Positions 12,401 through 23,034 of a DNA stretch of 64,000 bases are shown in pieces. Position 1 is the first letter of the stretch, and each line of letters starts with the position of its first letter. A program made the translations under genes and the position numbers. The notes under the pieces are model-generated. The model saw only the letters and a list, made by a program, of their open reading frames with translations, made no database searches and was not told the origin of the DNA. Where the stretch lies: NCBI GenBank assembly GCA_031213475.1, contig JARUPZ010000027.1, positions 2,293,001 to 2,357,000 of the forward strand, given 5' to 3'. The DNA comes from Nereocystis luetkeana (lineage: Eukaryota; Sar; Phaeophyceae; Laminariales; Laminariaceae).

Positions 12401-15400
12401 CCACTCCTAAAATCTCTTGACTTGTCTGTTTTTTTTTTGTTTTTATTAATAGGAGACAGCAGCATGCTGGCACACCGGCTCTTGCTTACATAGTTTTTTT
12501 TCACTGTCGCTCTTGTCCTGACTGTCGTTTCCGTGTTAAGGTTGCGTTCTGGCAAGACGAGTGCAAGGATAACACTTGCCCCGCTGGAGACGGCTCGTAC
12601 GCGTCCATCTTCCCCGTAGAGACCACTGCAACCGAAGACTCCCTCACGCCAGAGCTGGACGAGGGCGACGACAAACTGTTCTGGTTTGTCTTGATCACGG
12701 CGGCGATGTCCGTGCTGGTCTTGTCCTGCTGGCTTGCCTTCTGCTTCTGCTGCGGGGTGAGTTTTGTCCGATCCGATCTGTCGTAGGTATCCGATCCAAA
12801 TGTATCGCATCGGACCCGATATATAGTATCCGATCCGATTCCATCTGATCCGATCTGGCCCGATCCCATCTATCCTAGCCGATCAGCATTTCGAAGTACT
12901 TCGTATATCATGTCTTGTCCGATCTGTATTCTCTGATACCTGGTACCTGGTACAGCAGTGTATCGCATCCGATGCACCCGGTCCGATCCGATCCGATCCG
13001 ATCCGATATATCACACCCGATTTTAATTTATCCGATCGAGCCGATCTGATCGATCCGATCCGAGCGACAACTAGTTTTCGCCACGGGGTATGATGTTATT
13101 ATTGTTACTTTTTACTGGTAGTTGTTACGAACACTTCGTCTTCTTATTATTACAGCTTATACTCATTTCCCCTCCTCCGTTGTTCTTCTCTCAACTCTCG
13201 ATCCCTCATACCTGATACCTGGTATATCATACCTGGTAGATCATACCTGGTCCCAGGGTGTATCATACCTGGTATATCCCACCTGGTATATCATACCTGG
13301 TATACTACAGGAAGGAGAAAACAAGCGAATAAGATAAGGTATGTACAAGTGATACGAATATGTATGTTATCTCAACATTCGAAGTCCACTGCAGCAATAT
13401 TTGCGTTTTACATTGATCTTCCCCTCTTCCTCTTTTGTTGTTGCATGGCGACGTAGGCGAAGGCGAACAACGCGGTCCGCGCAAGGAGGGCTTCGAATAC
13501 AACCAGATCTCCGAAGGACAGGTCCCCGAAAAAGAAGCGATCTCCGTCTGCGGAAGAACGTTACAGCGTCAACCCTTTCAGCGGCAGCAGCAGTCGCAGC
13601 AACAGCAGCAGGGACAACAGCAACATCGTCAGCCGACACTCGACGATGTCCCCCCTAAAGGCGTTCTCATTAACTAGTGGGAGGCGTACCCCTCCCCCCC
13701 CCGTGAATACTGCGCATGGGAAGGGGGATGGACCTGTCGAGCCGGCCTCTCCGGGGGAAGCGGATTGGCGGCGCAAGTTCGGACTTGGCCCTTCGAGGTG
13801 GGTGCTCTCTAGGGATAGGGGTGTTGGGTCGGTTGGTATGCGGTAGGGGAGTGGGTGGGCGGGTTGGTTTTGGGGGAGGGGGGAGGCTGGCCGGGGGGGG
13901 GAGGAGGGAGCGTAGGGGGGTGGGGGCTGGGGGTGCTTGGTTGCTTGGTTGCTTGTCAGATTGGGTCGAGGGGTAGTGGTAGTAGTTGATGAGGGGTCGG
14001 CAGGGGGAGGTGGTGTCTTTCTGGTGTTTCGTTTCTTTCTCCTACCTTCCCTTCGTCTTTTCGACGATACTGCCACTCTTCCCCGCGGAGAAAACATGGA
14101 GCAACACGCCTGCGAGAGGAGTAAGTAAGACTTTAAATCGTTACCATTACTCTGTACGTACCAGTTACGTCGTTTTGCGCGACAGTGACCCTCCACCATT
14201 CACCGTCCTTCCCTCCCCCCCCCCCCCCCCTCCCTCCCTCCCTCCATCCCTCCCGCCATCCCTCCTTCCCTCCCTTCCTCCCTCTCTTCCTCCGTCCCTC
14301 CCTCCTGCCCTCCCTCCCTCCGTCCGTTCGGTCATATTTTTCTTCGCCTTAATCCTGCAGGGACTCGAGTTATCGCAGCGCTCCCATCTCCCCGAAGTTC
14401 TTGGACCCTTCCAGTTCCTCTGGATCTAGTCGGAGCCAACCCCCCCTTGGTGTGAGCCCGTTCTACACCACCGCCAAGACCTTCGACTACCAGGACCATG
14501 TGGTGGCCGCGGCGGACGGAAAGAGCAGCACTGGCAGCGGCAGCGGCAGCGGTTCTGGTGTTGGCGGAGGCCGTGGCCGCGGAAGGGGCCGGGGTGGGAG
14601 AGGAAGCCGGGGTCGGGGTCGTGGCGCACTCAGCAAGCTTAAGGGCCCGTCTCCGTCTAGCGAAGGTGGTGGTGAAGCCGCCATAGAGCTCCCGGTGGGT
14701 AATGCCAGCATTTATGTGTATTTGGCTGTGATTTGGTAAATAGCGGCGGCTTAGTGCATTGTATTGGTGTCATCTCAACAAAAACAAACGAATTCAATAG
14801 TATCATTCTGACCGGGAATATAATACCCGTTTTCAATCTACTATTGACATACCTGGTAAAGCGGTGTTTTTTTTCCGGTCAGATTGGTAATGTCTTGCAC
14901 TGCAGAAACAGCTGATTGAATTTTGCAACGCTGTACTACTTCAGTTTGCAGCATCGCTGTGCGTTTCGGTGTACCGAGAGCTAGGGGGGAACTAATAATA
15001 GTTTTGTGTGCTTGCTTTGTTTTTGTTTTACGACTCGTAGCCGGAAAATGTACCTTGTGCATGGTGGGTTGGCTCATCCTGCGAAGCGGACGGCCAATTT
15101 TCTTGCTTTCACGGTCAAAAACAACAATATTTGGCTGAGAAACACAACTCAAACCGTGGGTTGGCTCATCCTGCGAAGCGGACGGCCAATTTTCTTGCTT
15201 TCACGGTCAAAAACAACAATATTTGGCTGAGAAACACAACTCAAACCGACGTAAAAACAGCCTTAACAGGATAAAGTATGCATGAGTAAAATGAATAGGA
15301 TAAGCCCTCTCATTATATCCTATTGTTAGGTGGTAGGTCGTTGGTTGAGCTATGTATAGGTAGACACACCACACCAATCCCTGACCCCCCACGACACTAG

Positions 15401-18400
15401 TTCGACTCGCTTATTTTTTTTATTTGTTTTTCCCATCCTGTTGTAATTGTGTTTTTTATTTGTTAGTCTAAGTGGCAGGTGAGGGACGAGATTAACGCCA
15501 ACGTGCAGCACACCAACGATCCGGTGGTGCGAGAGTCTCTGGAGATAGCAGGCGAGGTGTCGCCAAGCACAGAGCCCATGATCAGCTCCCCTCGCAAGGT
15601 TAGCAAATTGCTTCTATTTTCCTGTTGTGTGCTTGTTTGTGGTCGTGCCAGTCGCAAACAACAACTTGGAGGGGCGATTTGGCACTTTTTTTTCGTCCTG
15701 TAAGGCCGACTGTTATGGGAAACGAATCCTGAAAAGGAGTTTTCAGCACCGTCGCAGGATTTTTCTCCCGGGGACGCTAAGAATATCCTTTGTCGTATCA
15801 GCGAGCCCTTGTTTAATTTTCCGGAGGAATCTAATGGTGTTGGCCGATTTTGCATGCTCGATATTCCAACAGATCTTCAACTCAGGCCAACTGGCCCAGT
15901 TTCGATTTTTTATCGGGACGAGGTTAAAAACAAAAAAAAGCAGGCCAGTTTAGTTTTTTTTAATCGAAACCGGGTGAACAATCGACACTCCAGTTGGCCA
16001 TCCGTTGGGATGTTGAGCCTGCGAAATCACCCAATATTACCAGATTCCTCTCGAAAAAAACCCTATGGCTCGTTGGGATAGCGGGGAACATTTTTGAGTA
16101 TCTTGTGGAGAAAAAGCCTGCGAAAATGTTGAAAACTCCTGTTCTGGATTCGTCACTCATAGTAGTCGTCCTAAGCTGCAGGCAGCAACTTTAAGGGGTG
16201 TCGCCGGGCACGGTCACTGCCCCTCGTCAGGTTTGCAAACCCTTTTTTCGTTTAGGGTTGTGGCGCTATTATCGCTCGCTAATTTTTTAAGGTGTTAGGT
16301 GCAGCAGCAACTTGAGGCGTGTTCGTGCCGTGATGGTACTGACTAGCACTGTTAGCAGGAGTACACATGTCTCAATGCGCATATCTGGTATATGGCAAGA
16401 GGTCGCCGATTACCGCGGTAAATGACGCTTGCTTACTCACGTCCTCTTTCCTGCCCCCTTATTTTCTGTTCTGTTCTGTCCTTCCTTTCCTGTCCTCTCG
16501 TTTCCTCTCATGCCCGACGGCTTCTTCTTGTTCATCCGGGGTTTCTCCCGCTCCCCTCCTTTCCTGGTCCATCGGTTGGCTAATTGAATCCAACCATTAC
16601 CTTTACATTTTATTCGAACCAACGGGAATTCGAATAAACTCAAACCAATCTCAGGAGCTCAACCGGCTCCGCGAAGCGCTCAACCAACCGTCAACGGCCG
16701 GGATCTTCGAACGGCACATGTCCAGCACATCCACCGCAACGGTGTCCAGCATGGGTCCCAGCTCCCGCGGCAACAACCCCGACAGTGAACCCGGCATAAG
16801 CCCGGCGACCCGTTACCTCCGCACCCACTTCGGCGGGCGTTCGGTCCTGAGCTCCCCGATCTACGAGATCGATCTAGAAGCGGACGCGGAGGATGCTATG
16901 GCCGGCCGCTCTGCCTCGGGAGGGGGGAAGGATGGGAGCGGTGCGTCACAGCGCGCGCATATGAGGGCGTGCTCCGCCAGCGGGAGTAAATTCCAGATGT
17001 CCCCGTGTGCTACGCCTGTGAGGTGTCCCACCCCTTGCGATAGGTCGGACATTTCTGCGTCGACATTCGAGAGCGGTGTGAATCGCGAGTCGGCCGTAGC
17101 GTATTCGACGGACGCGGTGACTATGTCGACCCTAGCGGCTGCGGCTGCGGTGGCGGCGGCGAACGTCGGTCTTCCGGAGACTGCGTACCGCCCTCTCAGT
17201 CCGCACTCCGCGAATAACTCTGCCCGTCGGAAGAGCGCCGGTAGCGTCCAGAGCGACGATAGTCGTGAGAGCGGCGCGCCTCCGAATATGCCCCCTCTTC
17301 CTTTCAACCAGAATCAGCTCAGCCAGCAGGCAAAGAACGGTGGTGGTGTTGGCGGCGGCGGCGGCGGCGGCAGTGGTGGTGGCGGTGGTGGTGGTGGCGG
17401 AGGTAGAGGTGAAGGTGGCGGTGGGACTCCTCCCAGAGTTTCAATTGTCACCGGTATCCGCCGCGATTCTAACGGCGGCGGTGGCGCGCACGGCTCGTCT
17501 GGAACTCCCCTGGAACTCCCGTCTTGGGGAGGCGTTCTTTCGGGCTTCGCTTGTCTGAGTTTGACGGACGACCCGTCTTCGGCGGCGGCGCAGGGGGAAA
17601 CAGCCGCGGGTTCGCGCGGGTCTTGGGTGACATCAGATTCGACCGGAGGGCAGTCCTCCAATTCGGCGTCGTCCTACCTGTCTGCGATGCCCGGAAGCCG
17701 CCTTCCTGAGGTTAACAGCGAGAGTGATGACGACGAGCCAGCTATTCCCGGGCGTGCCACCATCACGTCTGTGATGACTCGCCCCCCTGCACACCCTGCA
17801 ACCCGCGGTACCGGTGGCGCCGGTGGCGCCGGTGGTAGCGGTGGTGGCGCCGGCGATAAGCGCGGGAATTCGTCGTCGAGGCCGCTTTCTCTTGACAGGG
17901 CGATTACTTTGTCCCGCGGACGTACGATCACCCCGGACCTTACCCCAGTGGCGGAGGGCGTCGGAGAAGACGCGTTTTTCAGCGACTCGGACACGGACAG
18001 CGACATAAGCTCGCTAGCGTCGTCAGTGAGTGGTTCCGGCGCCGGGGGGAATGGCCGCCGATCTGCCCGCGATCCCGCTATGCTGTTAGCCGCGGCAGTG
18101 GCACGGGCTGGACAGGTGGAGTCGATCCCGGCCCCATCTGCCGGTAGTCCCGAACAGGCGGGGCGACGCCTGCCTCCGCTGGAGGAGGGGGTTCCGCTGT
18201 CCCGGGCGATGCTCTCACCGAGTTATGTCATGCCACCGCAGCAAGGCGTGGTGGGGCCGAGGCGAGGCGCGGGGGGATCGTTCGTGGAAATGGGAAGTGA
18301 GGAGGTTGTGGCGGCGGCAGCGGCAGCGGCAGCGGCGGCAGCGGGTGCGGCGGCGGCTGCGGCGCGTTCGGGATCGACGGTTGCGTCCATGACACCGCTG

Positions 18401-19797
18401 CCGGCGGTCCGACGTACCCCAGAGAAGGAAGAGGTGGACGCGATGGAGGAGGAGGAGGAGGAGGAGGAGGAGATTAAACAAGTTGGTCGGGAAAGGGCGG
18501 GGCAAGATCAAGTGTTGCCCTCGCCGAGGGGCGTCGGAGGGTTCGTTGCCAGTGAAATTGGGAGGCTGGAGGCTGAAGCAAGGCTTGCGCTTGGAGATGA
18601 GTTTGCGGAGTCGGAGCTCGAGGAGCTGGAGGAGAAGACCAACGTCTCGAGGGATGATGGATTGACTTTGGAGGATCTCGAGAGTGTCCACGATGAGCCT
18701 AAGTCAGTGAGGGATCAGACGCCGCCGCTATCGCTTGGAAGGTCTGCCGTGGATCAGGCGCCAACAGCAGCAGCAGCAGCAGAAGCTGCTCCGGAGAAAC
18801 CGTCTGGGTTCTCGCTCAGGAACGCGTTATCGATGTTCCTTGGAAAGAAAGGCAGTGGATCAGGGACTTACTCAGATTCTGCCGACAGGAAGGACGATTC
18901 TGCCGCAGGGTCGTCGTGCGGCGAAGCCATGGGAGACGCGCCAAACGCATTTAATAATAATAACAGAGGAGTACCTGATGTCCTGTCGGCGGACGAATAT
19001 CAGGCGGGCGGGGAGATGGAGGGCGGGGGGGGTGAGGGGGAGACGGTTTGTTCGCCGTTGGGATCGTCCTTGGATGGGATCCCTGGGTTGGTGCTGCCTA
19101 CTCCGGAAGATGGTGAGTGCTTGTTCTGACAGCGTGGGATTTCGTGATTTTTTTCGGCGTGTCGGATGCGACGACGTCGCGGCGGTGGAGTCTGTTAGAC
19201 TTGAGTCTATGCTGTATCCTGTTTATCGCGAGAGATCTCGCCTCGCCTTGCTTGCATGTAACTGTCTTTCCTAGGCTTGTCTAACTATGCCTCGACTCGC
19301 GTCGCCTTGCCCTACCTTGCCTCGCCTTTCCACCCCCCCAAACGCACAACCCAGGACTTTATCGAGGCCCGGGGGAGATGGCCTTCTCCCGCTCCGCGAT
19401 GAACCTCCAGAGTCCCGAGCCTCTATCGCCCGTACCCGAGCCGCCGGCCTCCCAAGCCGCCTTATCGGTGCCTCCCGTCTCCACAGCATCAGCATCAATG
19501 CCGCCATCCAACACCACTACCCTGGTTACCCCGGTCACGGCGCCCGCTACTGGCCGCGCGACCGAGAGCCCCATGTACGACCGGGTAGCGATAGCCAGGG
19601 CGATGGCTCTTGCGGCGGACGGGTCTGAGATTGGCGGGGACGGGGACAGTGATTTTATGGTGCCGACTGGGTCGGCGTGGCCGAGCGCGAGGCGGGATAT
19701 GATGGGGGCTATGAGTCCCATGAGCGATCTCACCAGCAGGAGCAGCAGCGACGGCATCGATGGTAATGGTAACGGGGACAACCGCGCCGACACGTAG
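3182..19797 (+). CDS. large single-pass membrane protein with mucin-like ectodomain, 11 exons
   Basis: Proposed exons: 3182-3447, 3917-7311, 9599-9770, 10252-10345, 11432-11566, 12541-12756, 13457-13797, 14361-14694, 15467-15598, 16655-19112 and 19355-19797 (TAG stop). Every junction is GT-AG and every phase matches, giving 7,986 bp or about 2,661 residues with no internal stop, which is strong support for the model. Order: a basic, weakly hydrophobic N-terminus (possible signal), a Cys-containing segment, about 950 residues of Pro/Thr/Ser-rich repeat, a Gly/Ser/Glu-rich stretch, a folded juxtamembrane region with several Cys, one TM helix ending in CFCCG, then a cytoplasmic part with SPKKKR-type basic, RG-rich, poly-Gly, poly-Ala and poly-Glu tracts. 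Likely a cell-surface or wall-contact protein; function unknown. The first exon is the least certain: the start could lie further upstream, with an acceptor at about 3309. I recognise no named family. Confidence 0.75.
3917..7311 (+). CDS. exon 2: Pro/Thr/Ser-rich mucin-like repeat exon
   Basis: A single 3.4 kb exon. After a short globular start it has about seven APTT units (12 bp period, 4021-4110), poly-Ser, and then roughly 30-residue degenerate repeats built on PSVSPTSSPVAKPTTAPIE and TSAEDSTTAPSA. It ends in a Ser/Gly/Glu-rich section (6780-7200) and a short SAPTSSPTSAPT tail. Such segments are normally extended, heavily O-glycosylated stalks. The DNA repeat leaves the antisense strand open for more than 3 kb, which is a by-product of the repeat. 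Donor CAAG|GTCAGT. Confidence 0.8.
7312..9598 (+). other. intron 2 of the membrane protein gene
   Basis: 2.3 kb, starting GTCAGT and ending GACGCAG. I see no gene on either strand; ORFs of up to 179 codons here are low-complexity or unsupported. It contains two TACCAGGTA sites (9356 and 9380) and a T-rich tract before the acceptor. Confidence 0.65.
9599..12756 (+). CDS. exons 3-6: folded juxtamembrane region and transmembrane helix
   Basis: Exons 9599-9770, 10252-10345, 11432-11566 and 12541-12756 encode a compact, low-repeat part. It starts with a helical segment (VRRALAIVYEEDAEEYD), then TPVTTCE, an acidic AAEMVDRLLEPENFILIL stretch, and FWQDECKDNTC with two Cys. A hydrophobic helix LFWFVLITAAMSVLVLSCWL follows and ends in a Cys cluster suited to palmitoylation. 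The size and position just outside the membrane recall SEA-type autoproteolytic modules, but I see no diagnostic GSxxx site, so that is only a suggestion. Intron 4 (10346-11431) carries a MITE and a LINE tail. Confidence 0.7.
10435..10548. mobile_element. palindromic MITE, family 2, copy 1 (in intron 4)
   Basis: 114 bp with long terminal inverted repeats reading CTATTACGGGGGACCATAGT inward on the left and the near-identical reverse complement on the right. The centre is AT-rich. A second copy lies at 34856-34965 with the same arms and a similar centre. Non-coding; no target duplication is obvious. Confidence 0.8.
10799..11112 (+). mobile_element. 5'-truncated LINE 3' end (in intron 4)
   Basis: Matches 34508-34843, the end of the LINE below: the final codons (CAGCTTAGGGAC, then a CGATGGCGTGGGGATGGAGC block), then a 3' UTR with GTGCATGGGTTTCC, TGATCAATAT, and TGTCGGATGACA before a short AATAAT tail. 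Truncation at the 5' end with the 3' end kept is the usual product of LINE target-primed reverse transcription. Confidence 0.75.
12757..13456 (+). repeat. intron 6 with two minisatellites
   Basis: The first half (about 12765-13075) is a degenerate run of CCGATCCGATC-type 5 bp units. The second (13205-13305) is built of TATACCTGGTA units with four exact TACCTGGTA sites. Both lie between the TM exon and exon 7 and are non-coding. Confidence 0.75.
13457..14694 (+). CDS. exons 7-8: basic and RG-rich cytoplasmic segment
   Basis: Exons 13457-13797 and 14361-14694. Just inside the membrane the chain is basic and Ser-rich (TRSPKDRSPKKKRSP), then Ser/Asn-rich. Exon 8 ends in a Gly/Ser run and an RGRGRGRGGRGSRGRGRG block typical of RNA-binding or methylated RGG tracts. 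Both introns flanking exon 8 keep the frame (phase 2, then 0). Confidence 0.7.
14209..14332. repeat. CCCT polypyrimidine repeat in intron 7
   Basis: Run of C followed by TCCC/TCCCT units with a few interruptions, just upstream of the exon 8 acceptor. It may act as an extended polypyrimidine tract; otherwise a simple repeat. Confidence 0.8.
15064..15247. repeat. exact 92 bp tandem duplication in intron 8
   Basis: Two adjacent 92 bp copies starting GTGGGTTGGCTCATCC (15064 and 15156) look identical by eye, which suggests a recent event. Confidence 0.9.
15722..16153. mobile_element. long imperfect foldback element in intron 9
   Basis: Two inverted arms of about 190 bp (15722-15915 and 15962-16153) separated by about 45 bp. 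Matching blocks include ACGAATCC / GGATTCGT at the ends, TCGCAGGATTTTTCTCC against its complement, a GAGGAATCT block, and GGCCAACTGG. The arms have diverged, so it is an old foldback MITE. The intron transcript could fold into a long hairpin. Confidence 0.7.
16655..19112 (+). CDS. exon 10: long low-complexity cytoplasmic exon
   Basis: Starts after AATCTCAG with ELNRLREALNQPSTAGIFERH, possibly a short helix. Ser-rich and acidic segments follow, then a 27-residue Gly-dominated run (17340-17425), a GGAGGAGG repeat (about 17810-17850), a poly-Ala tract (18311-18362), a poly-Glu tract (18445-18470), and a charged Leu-rich stretch near 18560-18640 that may form a coiled coil. It ends GAAGATG|GTGAGT. 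The upstream continuation to 16367 is probably intron. Confidence 0.75.
19355..19797 (+). CDS. exon 11: C-terminal exon and stop
   Basis: Acceptor CACAACCCAG, phase 1 as required. Encodes a Ser/Pro-rich tail ending DGIDGNGNGDNRADT before TAG. No domain recognised. The last 70 coding bases and the start of the 3' UTR are repeated at 19909-20020. Confidence 0.7.
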
Positions 19798-19908
19798 GGA
19801 AGAAAGAAGGGGTTTCGACGAGAAAAGGGACGGCTGGCAGGAGGAGGGGAGAAGAACGGGTGGAGATGGAGGGAGGGAGGGATTTATGAGACTCTGGAGT
19901 GCGTGCTC

Positions 19909-20020
19909 TCACCAGCAGGAGCTGTAGCAAATGGCATCGACGGCGATGGTGACGGCGACAACCATGCCGACACGTGAGGAAAAAGAAGGGGTTTTGATAA
20001 ATGAACGGAGGGCTAGCGGG
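19909..20020 (+). repeat. duplicated 3' end of the membrane protein gene
   Basis: About 112 bp starting CTCACCAGCAGGAGC match 19729-19842, covering the terminal codons, the stop and the AAGAAGGGGTTT block of the 3' UTR. The copy has diverged and is frameshifted, so it is not an alternative last exon. Confidence 0.75.
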
Positions 20021-22385
20021 GGGAGGGGGGAGGGGAAATGCCCTTCGGTTTGAATCACTACCCGCCCGGGTTATTTCTTTCTATGTAGAACATAAGTCAA
20101 GTCTATTTCCAAGTAGTTGTGTCCCCAAAGTGTGGGTGTACTTGGCAGTTGGGCCTTTGGGCGGAGTTTGCCACGTGCACCTGGAGCGGTTTCCTAGATG
20201 AGAGGATGGAGTGAAGGGGGGGGTCAGGGGGCGGGGGGGGGGATTAATCGAACATTTTTTTCTACCATCTGACCGCGCGCCTTTACATGTTTTTGTATCG
20301 TCGTTTTTTAAGTTTTTCCAGCTCGTCGATGGTGCAAATGCCATGTATGGATGGATGCATGGGTAGAATCAGAGCTGGTTGAATTTTTCATGTTTATTGC
20401 TGTAGGTGGCCTTCAAGTTTCCTCAATGAGAGTAAGCGGGCCTACCGCAGGAGGGGCGGGTGGGGGTGGTCTTTAAGCGAGTCGGTGATTTTTGATGTCA
20501 TCAGAAGGGGTAGACGGAGGGGGGTTGTTTTTTCCGTTCTTGCCGGGTCGGTTCGGGTTTTGGTTGTTCGGGTAGTAAATATTTTCAGCCGCAGATTTAG
20601 TTTTAAGCAGGAATCACGTTCGGGGTGAGTTACCGACCGACTGTGTTTCGGACGCAACACACGCGCGCATGCTATTACTAGATAAAACATCAGCAGCGTC
20701 ATCGCGCCCGCCTGTGGGTTCTGCTTTGGACCACCTGGCTAGGCATTTAAAGAAGGGTCAAAAAGTCACTTGAGCCCTGGGGCTTGTGCATGATAGGAGC
20801 AGGCCGGCCGGTGGGTCAGGTCGGGTACGTTTTGTTTCTTCTGGCATCTCCGGCTTGTGCCGAGTAAGGTTCGTACAAGGTACGGTTTGTCTCAGGTAAG
20901 GTTCGTACCGGGGATTGTACTCGTACCGGGTACGGTGTGTACGGGGATCGGGTACATTTTTTGTTGTCTTGTCTTCGATTTGAAGCAGTCACGGTTGGGC
21001 AGTGCGCCGAGAAGATATAGATGGGTAGGCGGGTGATCGCCGCCTACGTACATGGGCTCGGGGGGGAGCGGCTTGATACATCAAAAGCGCGTTCGAGTAC
21101 GAGTAACCCCTCCCCGTGGATCAGAAGGTTTCCTATATTGTGGTGAGGCGTTTCAGGAGGTCGGCCTTTTCTGTGGGGGGGTGTAGCGCGATTTCAATAT
21201 CGATGTAGCGCGATTTCAATATCGGGGGGGGGGGGGCGGGGGTTGAGCTAGGCGCGTCCTGTGGCGGTGCTGCCCTAGTCTTTCATGTGGGGGGAAATTA
21301 TTAGTATGCATTTCACTTCGCCGGGGGGTGGGAGAGGGCGTCGGCCTGTAAAATGCTGCGCGGTGAGATTTGATTGCCTGCGCGCTGCTCACAGAAGAAG
21401 AAGATTCCTTTGGCAGCAGGGGGGGGGCGGGGGGTATTGTCTGAGGGGTACGTATGCATGCATGCCTGGTACGTAGAGGTAGTGGTGGTCGTAGTGTAGT
21501 TTTTGTGACGTGTGCCCAGTCTGGTTAGCTCCGCTCTGATGGTTTGTGCTCAGCTCGTGCCGGGTATTTTTATTTCAGGGCGGCTTCTCTCTCCCTCTCT
21601 CTCTTTTGGCCCTCCCACGGGGGGGGGTGACTGGTGATGGATGATGAAGATGCTGAAGATGCTGAAGATGATGGCGTTCTAATTGTTTTTTTTTGTTGAT
21701 GGCGTGTGGTGTACGGTATAAGTAGTGATTGGCACCGTGATTTTGAAATGGTGGCGGGGATAATGAGACCAAGTACAACAAGGGCAAGGTTGGTGGACAA
21801 TGGGCGGACGGTAGGGGTAGGGTGGGTGGGTGTCTCTCACCTGGGAAAGTAAGAAGCGCATGCGTTTTTATGTTTCGTGACGGATCGAAAGATTTTTACT
21901 CTCGGCGCTGTTTTTGAGCTGATCCGTCTGTTGCCGCAATTTGTTTTGTTGTTGTTCCATGTATTTTGCTACCCATCTGGTGCTGTCGTGATGCGTCAGC
22001 AGCAGGCAGTGGTGGTCTAGGTTGGGTTGAACCAACACACAGGCACAAAAGGTGTAGTGTCGAGTGTATGAGGGGGGGGGGTGATCATAGGATTCAAGGG
22101 TGACTGTGGTCCTGAAAAAAAATCTGTTTGCTTTTCTACTGTAGTGTTAATAGCACTCGTCAAGCACTAACAAGCAGTACGTAGTTACAAGTAGAGAGAG
22201 AAGGACATTTCGTGCCCACAGTATGAATAGAAGTTGCACTACCAAGTGTTTTATTTTGGTCGTGTACTTCACGTGCTTGTTGGACACTCAGCTCACTTTT
22301 TTCCAACTACGTAGTATATACATACATTGCACCAGGTATGTGTTACGATATCTCATACCTGCCTGGTATCTTTATCAATAGATCA
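20021..22385. other. intergenic region, no gene seen
   Basis: G-rich, with several G-runs and a tandem 21 bp duplication of GTAGCGCGATTTCAATATCG at about 21184-21225. The ORFs here are low-complexity shadows. Confidence 0.6.
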
Positions 22386-22497
22386 AGTGCATAGGTTTCC
22401 TTTCTATCCGGGATTTCTTCTTTCAGATTTTTTTGATCGGTCAATGTTGAAGCTCATGCTGCATATTGTCGGATATCAAGGCTACTATTAATAATAG
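22386..22497 (+). mobile_element. LINE 3' UTR fragment
   Basis: Keeps only the LINE 3' terminus: GTGCATAGGTTTCCTTT, then CAATGTTGAAGCTCATGCTG, then TTGTCGGATATCAAGG and an AATAAT-type tail. Aligns with 10990-11110 and 34720-34843. Severely 5'-truncated. Confidence 0.65.
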
Positions 22498-22945
22498 ATC
22501 AATACTCGTGGTTTGTCTGAATACGTAAAATACTTTGATTTTCATGTTTTCATACATCGATCGATCGGTGTGTAAGTTATACCTGGTAGATGATAAATTA
22601 GTTTGTGTCGACAGGTGCTTCGGTATTTTGGCCGCCAAAATTCACAACATTTCTAACGTCAACAAGACAAACAGAAATGTCAGTTTCAATACTAACCATT
22701 CGAATTCAATATTATTAATATTTGATAATGATGGCTCTACTATTAATAGGCCCTACAGTAGCCTTTAAGGCAAGCCTGAAAAAATGCCTGAACTACTGCT
22801 TTCGTTCCTATTTTGCCCATCTTTTGCCAGGCACGCTTACAGGCATTGAGGCATAAGAAATAACGCCGTTAGTTTGGAACTCCCAAAATCAGGGGAAAGG
22901 GGATATATATTATATATATACATACCAGGTATATATATTGTCGCC

Positions 22946-23034
22946 GGTCGCCCCTGTGGCTCAAGTGGTTAACTTCGAATTCTTCTTGTGTTTGAGTCCT
23001 GGGTTCGAGCCCCAGGTGGGTCGGACTTTTGACT
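22946..23034 (+). ncRNA. tRNA-derived head of a SINE or tRNA pseudogene
   Basis: Has a pol III A-box-like TGGCTCAAGTGG (22957-22968) and a B box GGTTCGAGCCCC (23002-23013). The T-arm is perfect, CTGGG-TTCGAGC-CCCAG. The acceptor and anticodon parts do not fold into a normal tRNA, so I prefer a SINE head; an A-rich tract (AAAAATAAAAATAAAAA) follows at 23043. Confidence 0.55.

Noticed and set aside
13561..14199. 212-codon minus-strand ORF in exon 7 and intron 7
   Set aside because: Pro-rich and antisense to a supported exon; it crosses the splice donor at 13797.
22946..23034. Functional tRNA gene
   Set aside because: T-arm and B box are good, but acceptor and anticodon stems do not form, and an A-rich tail follows. 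A SINE head fits better.
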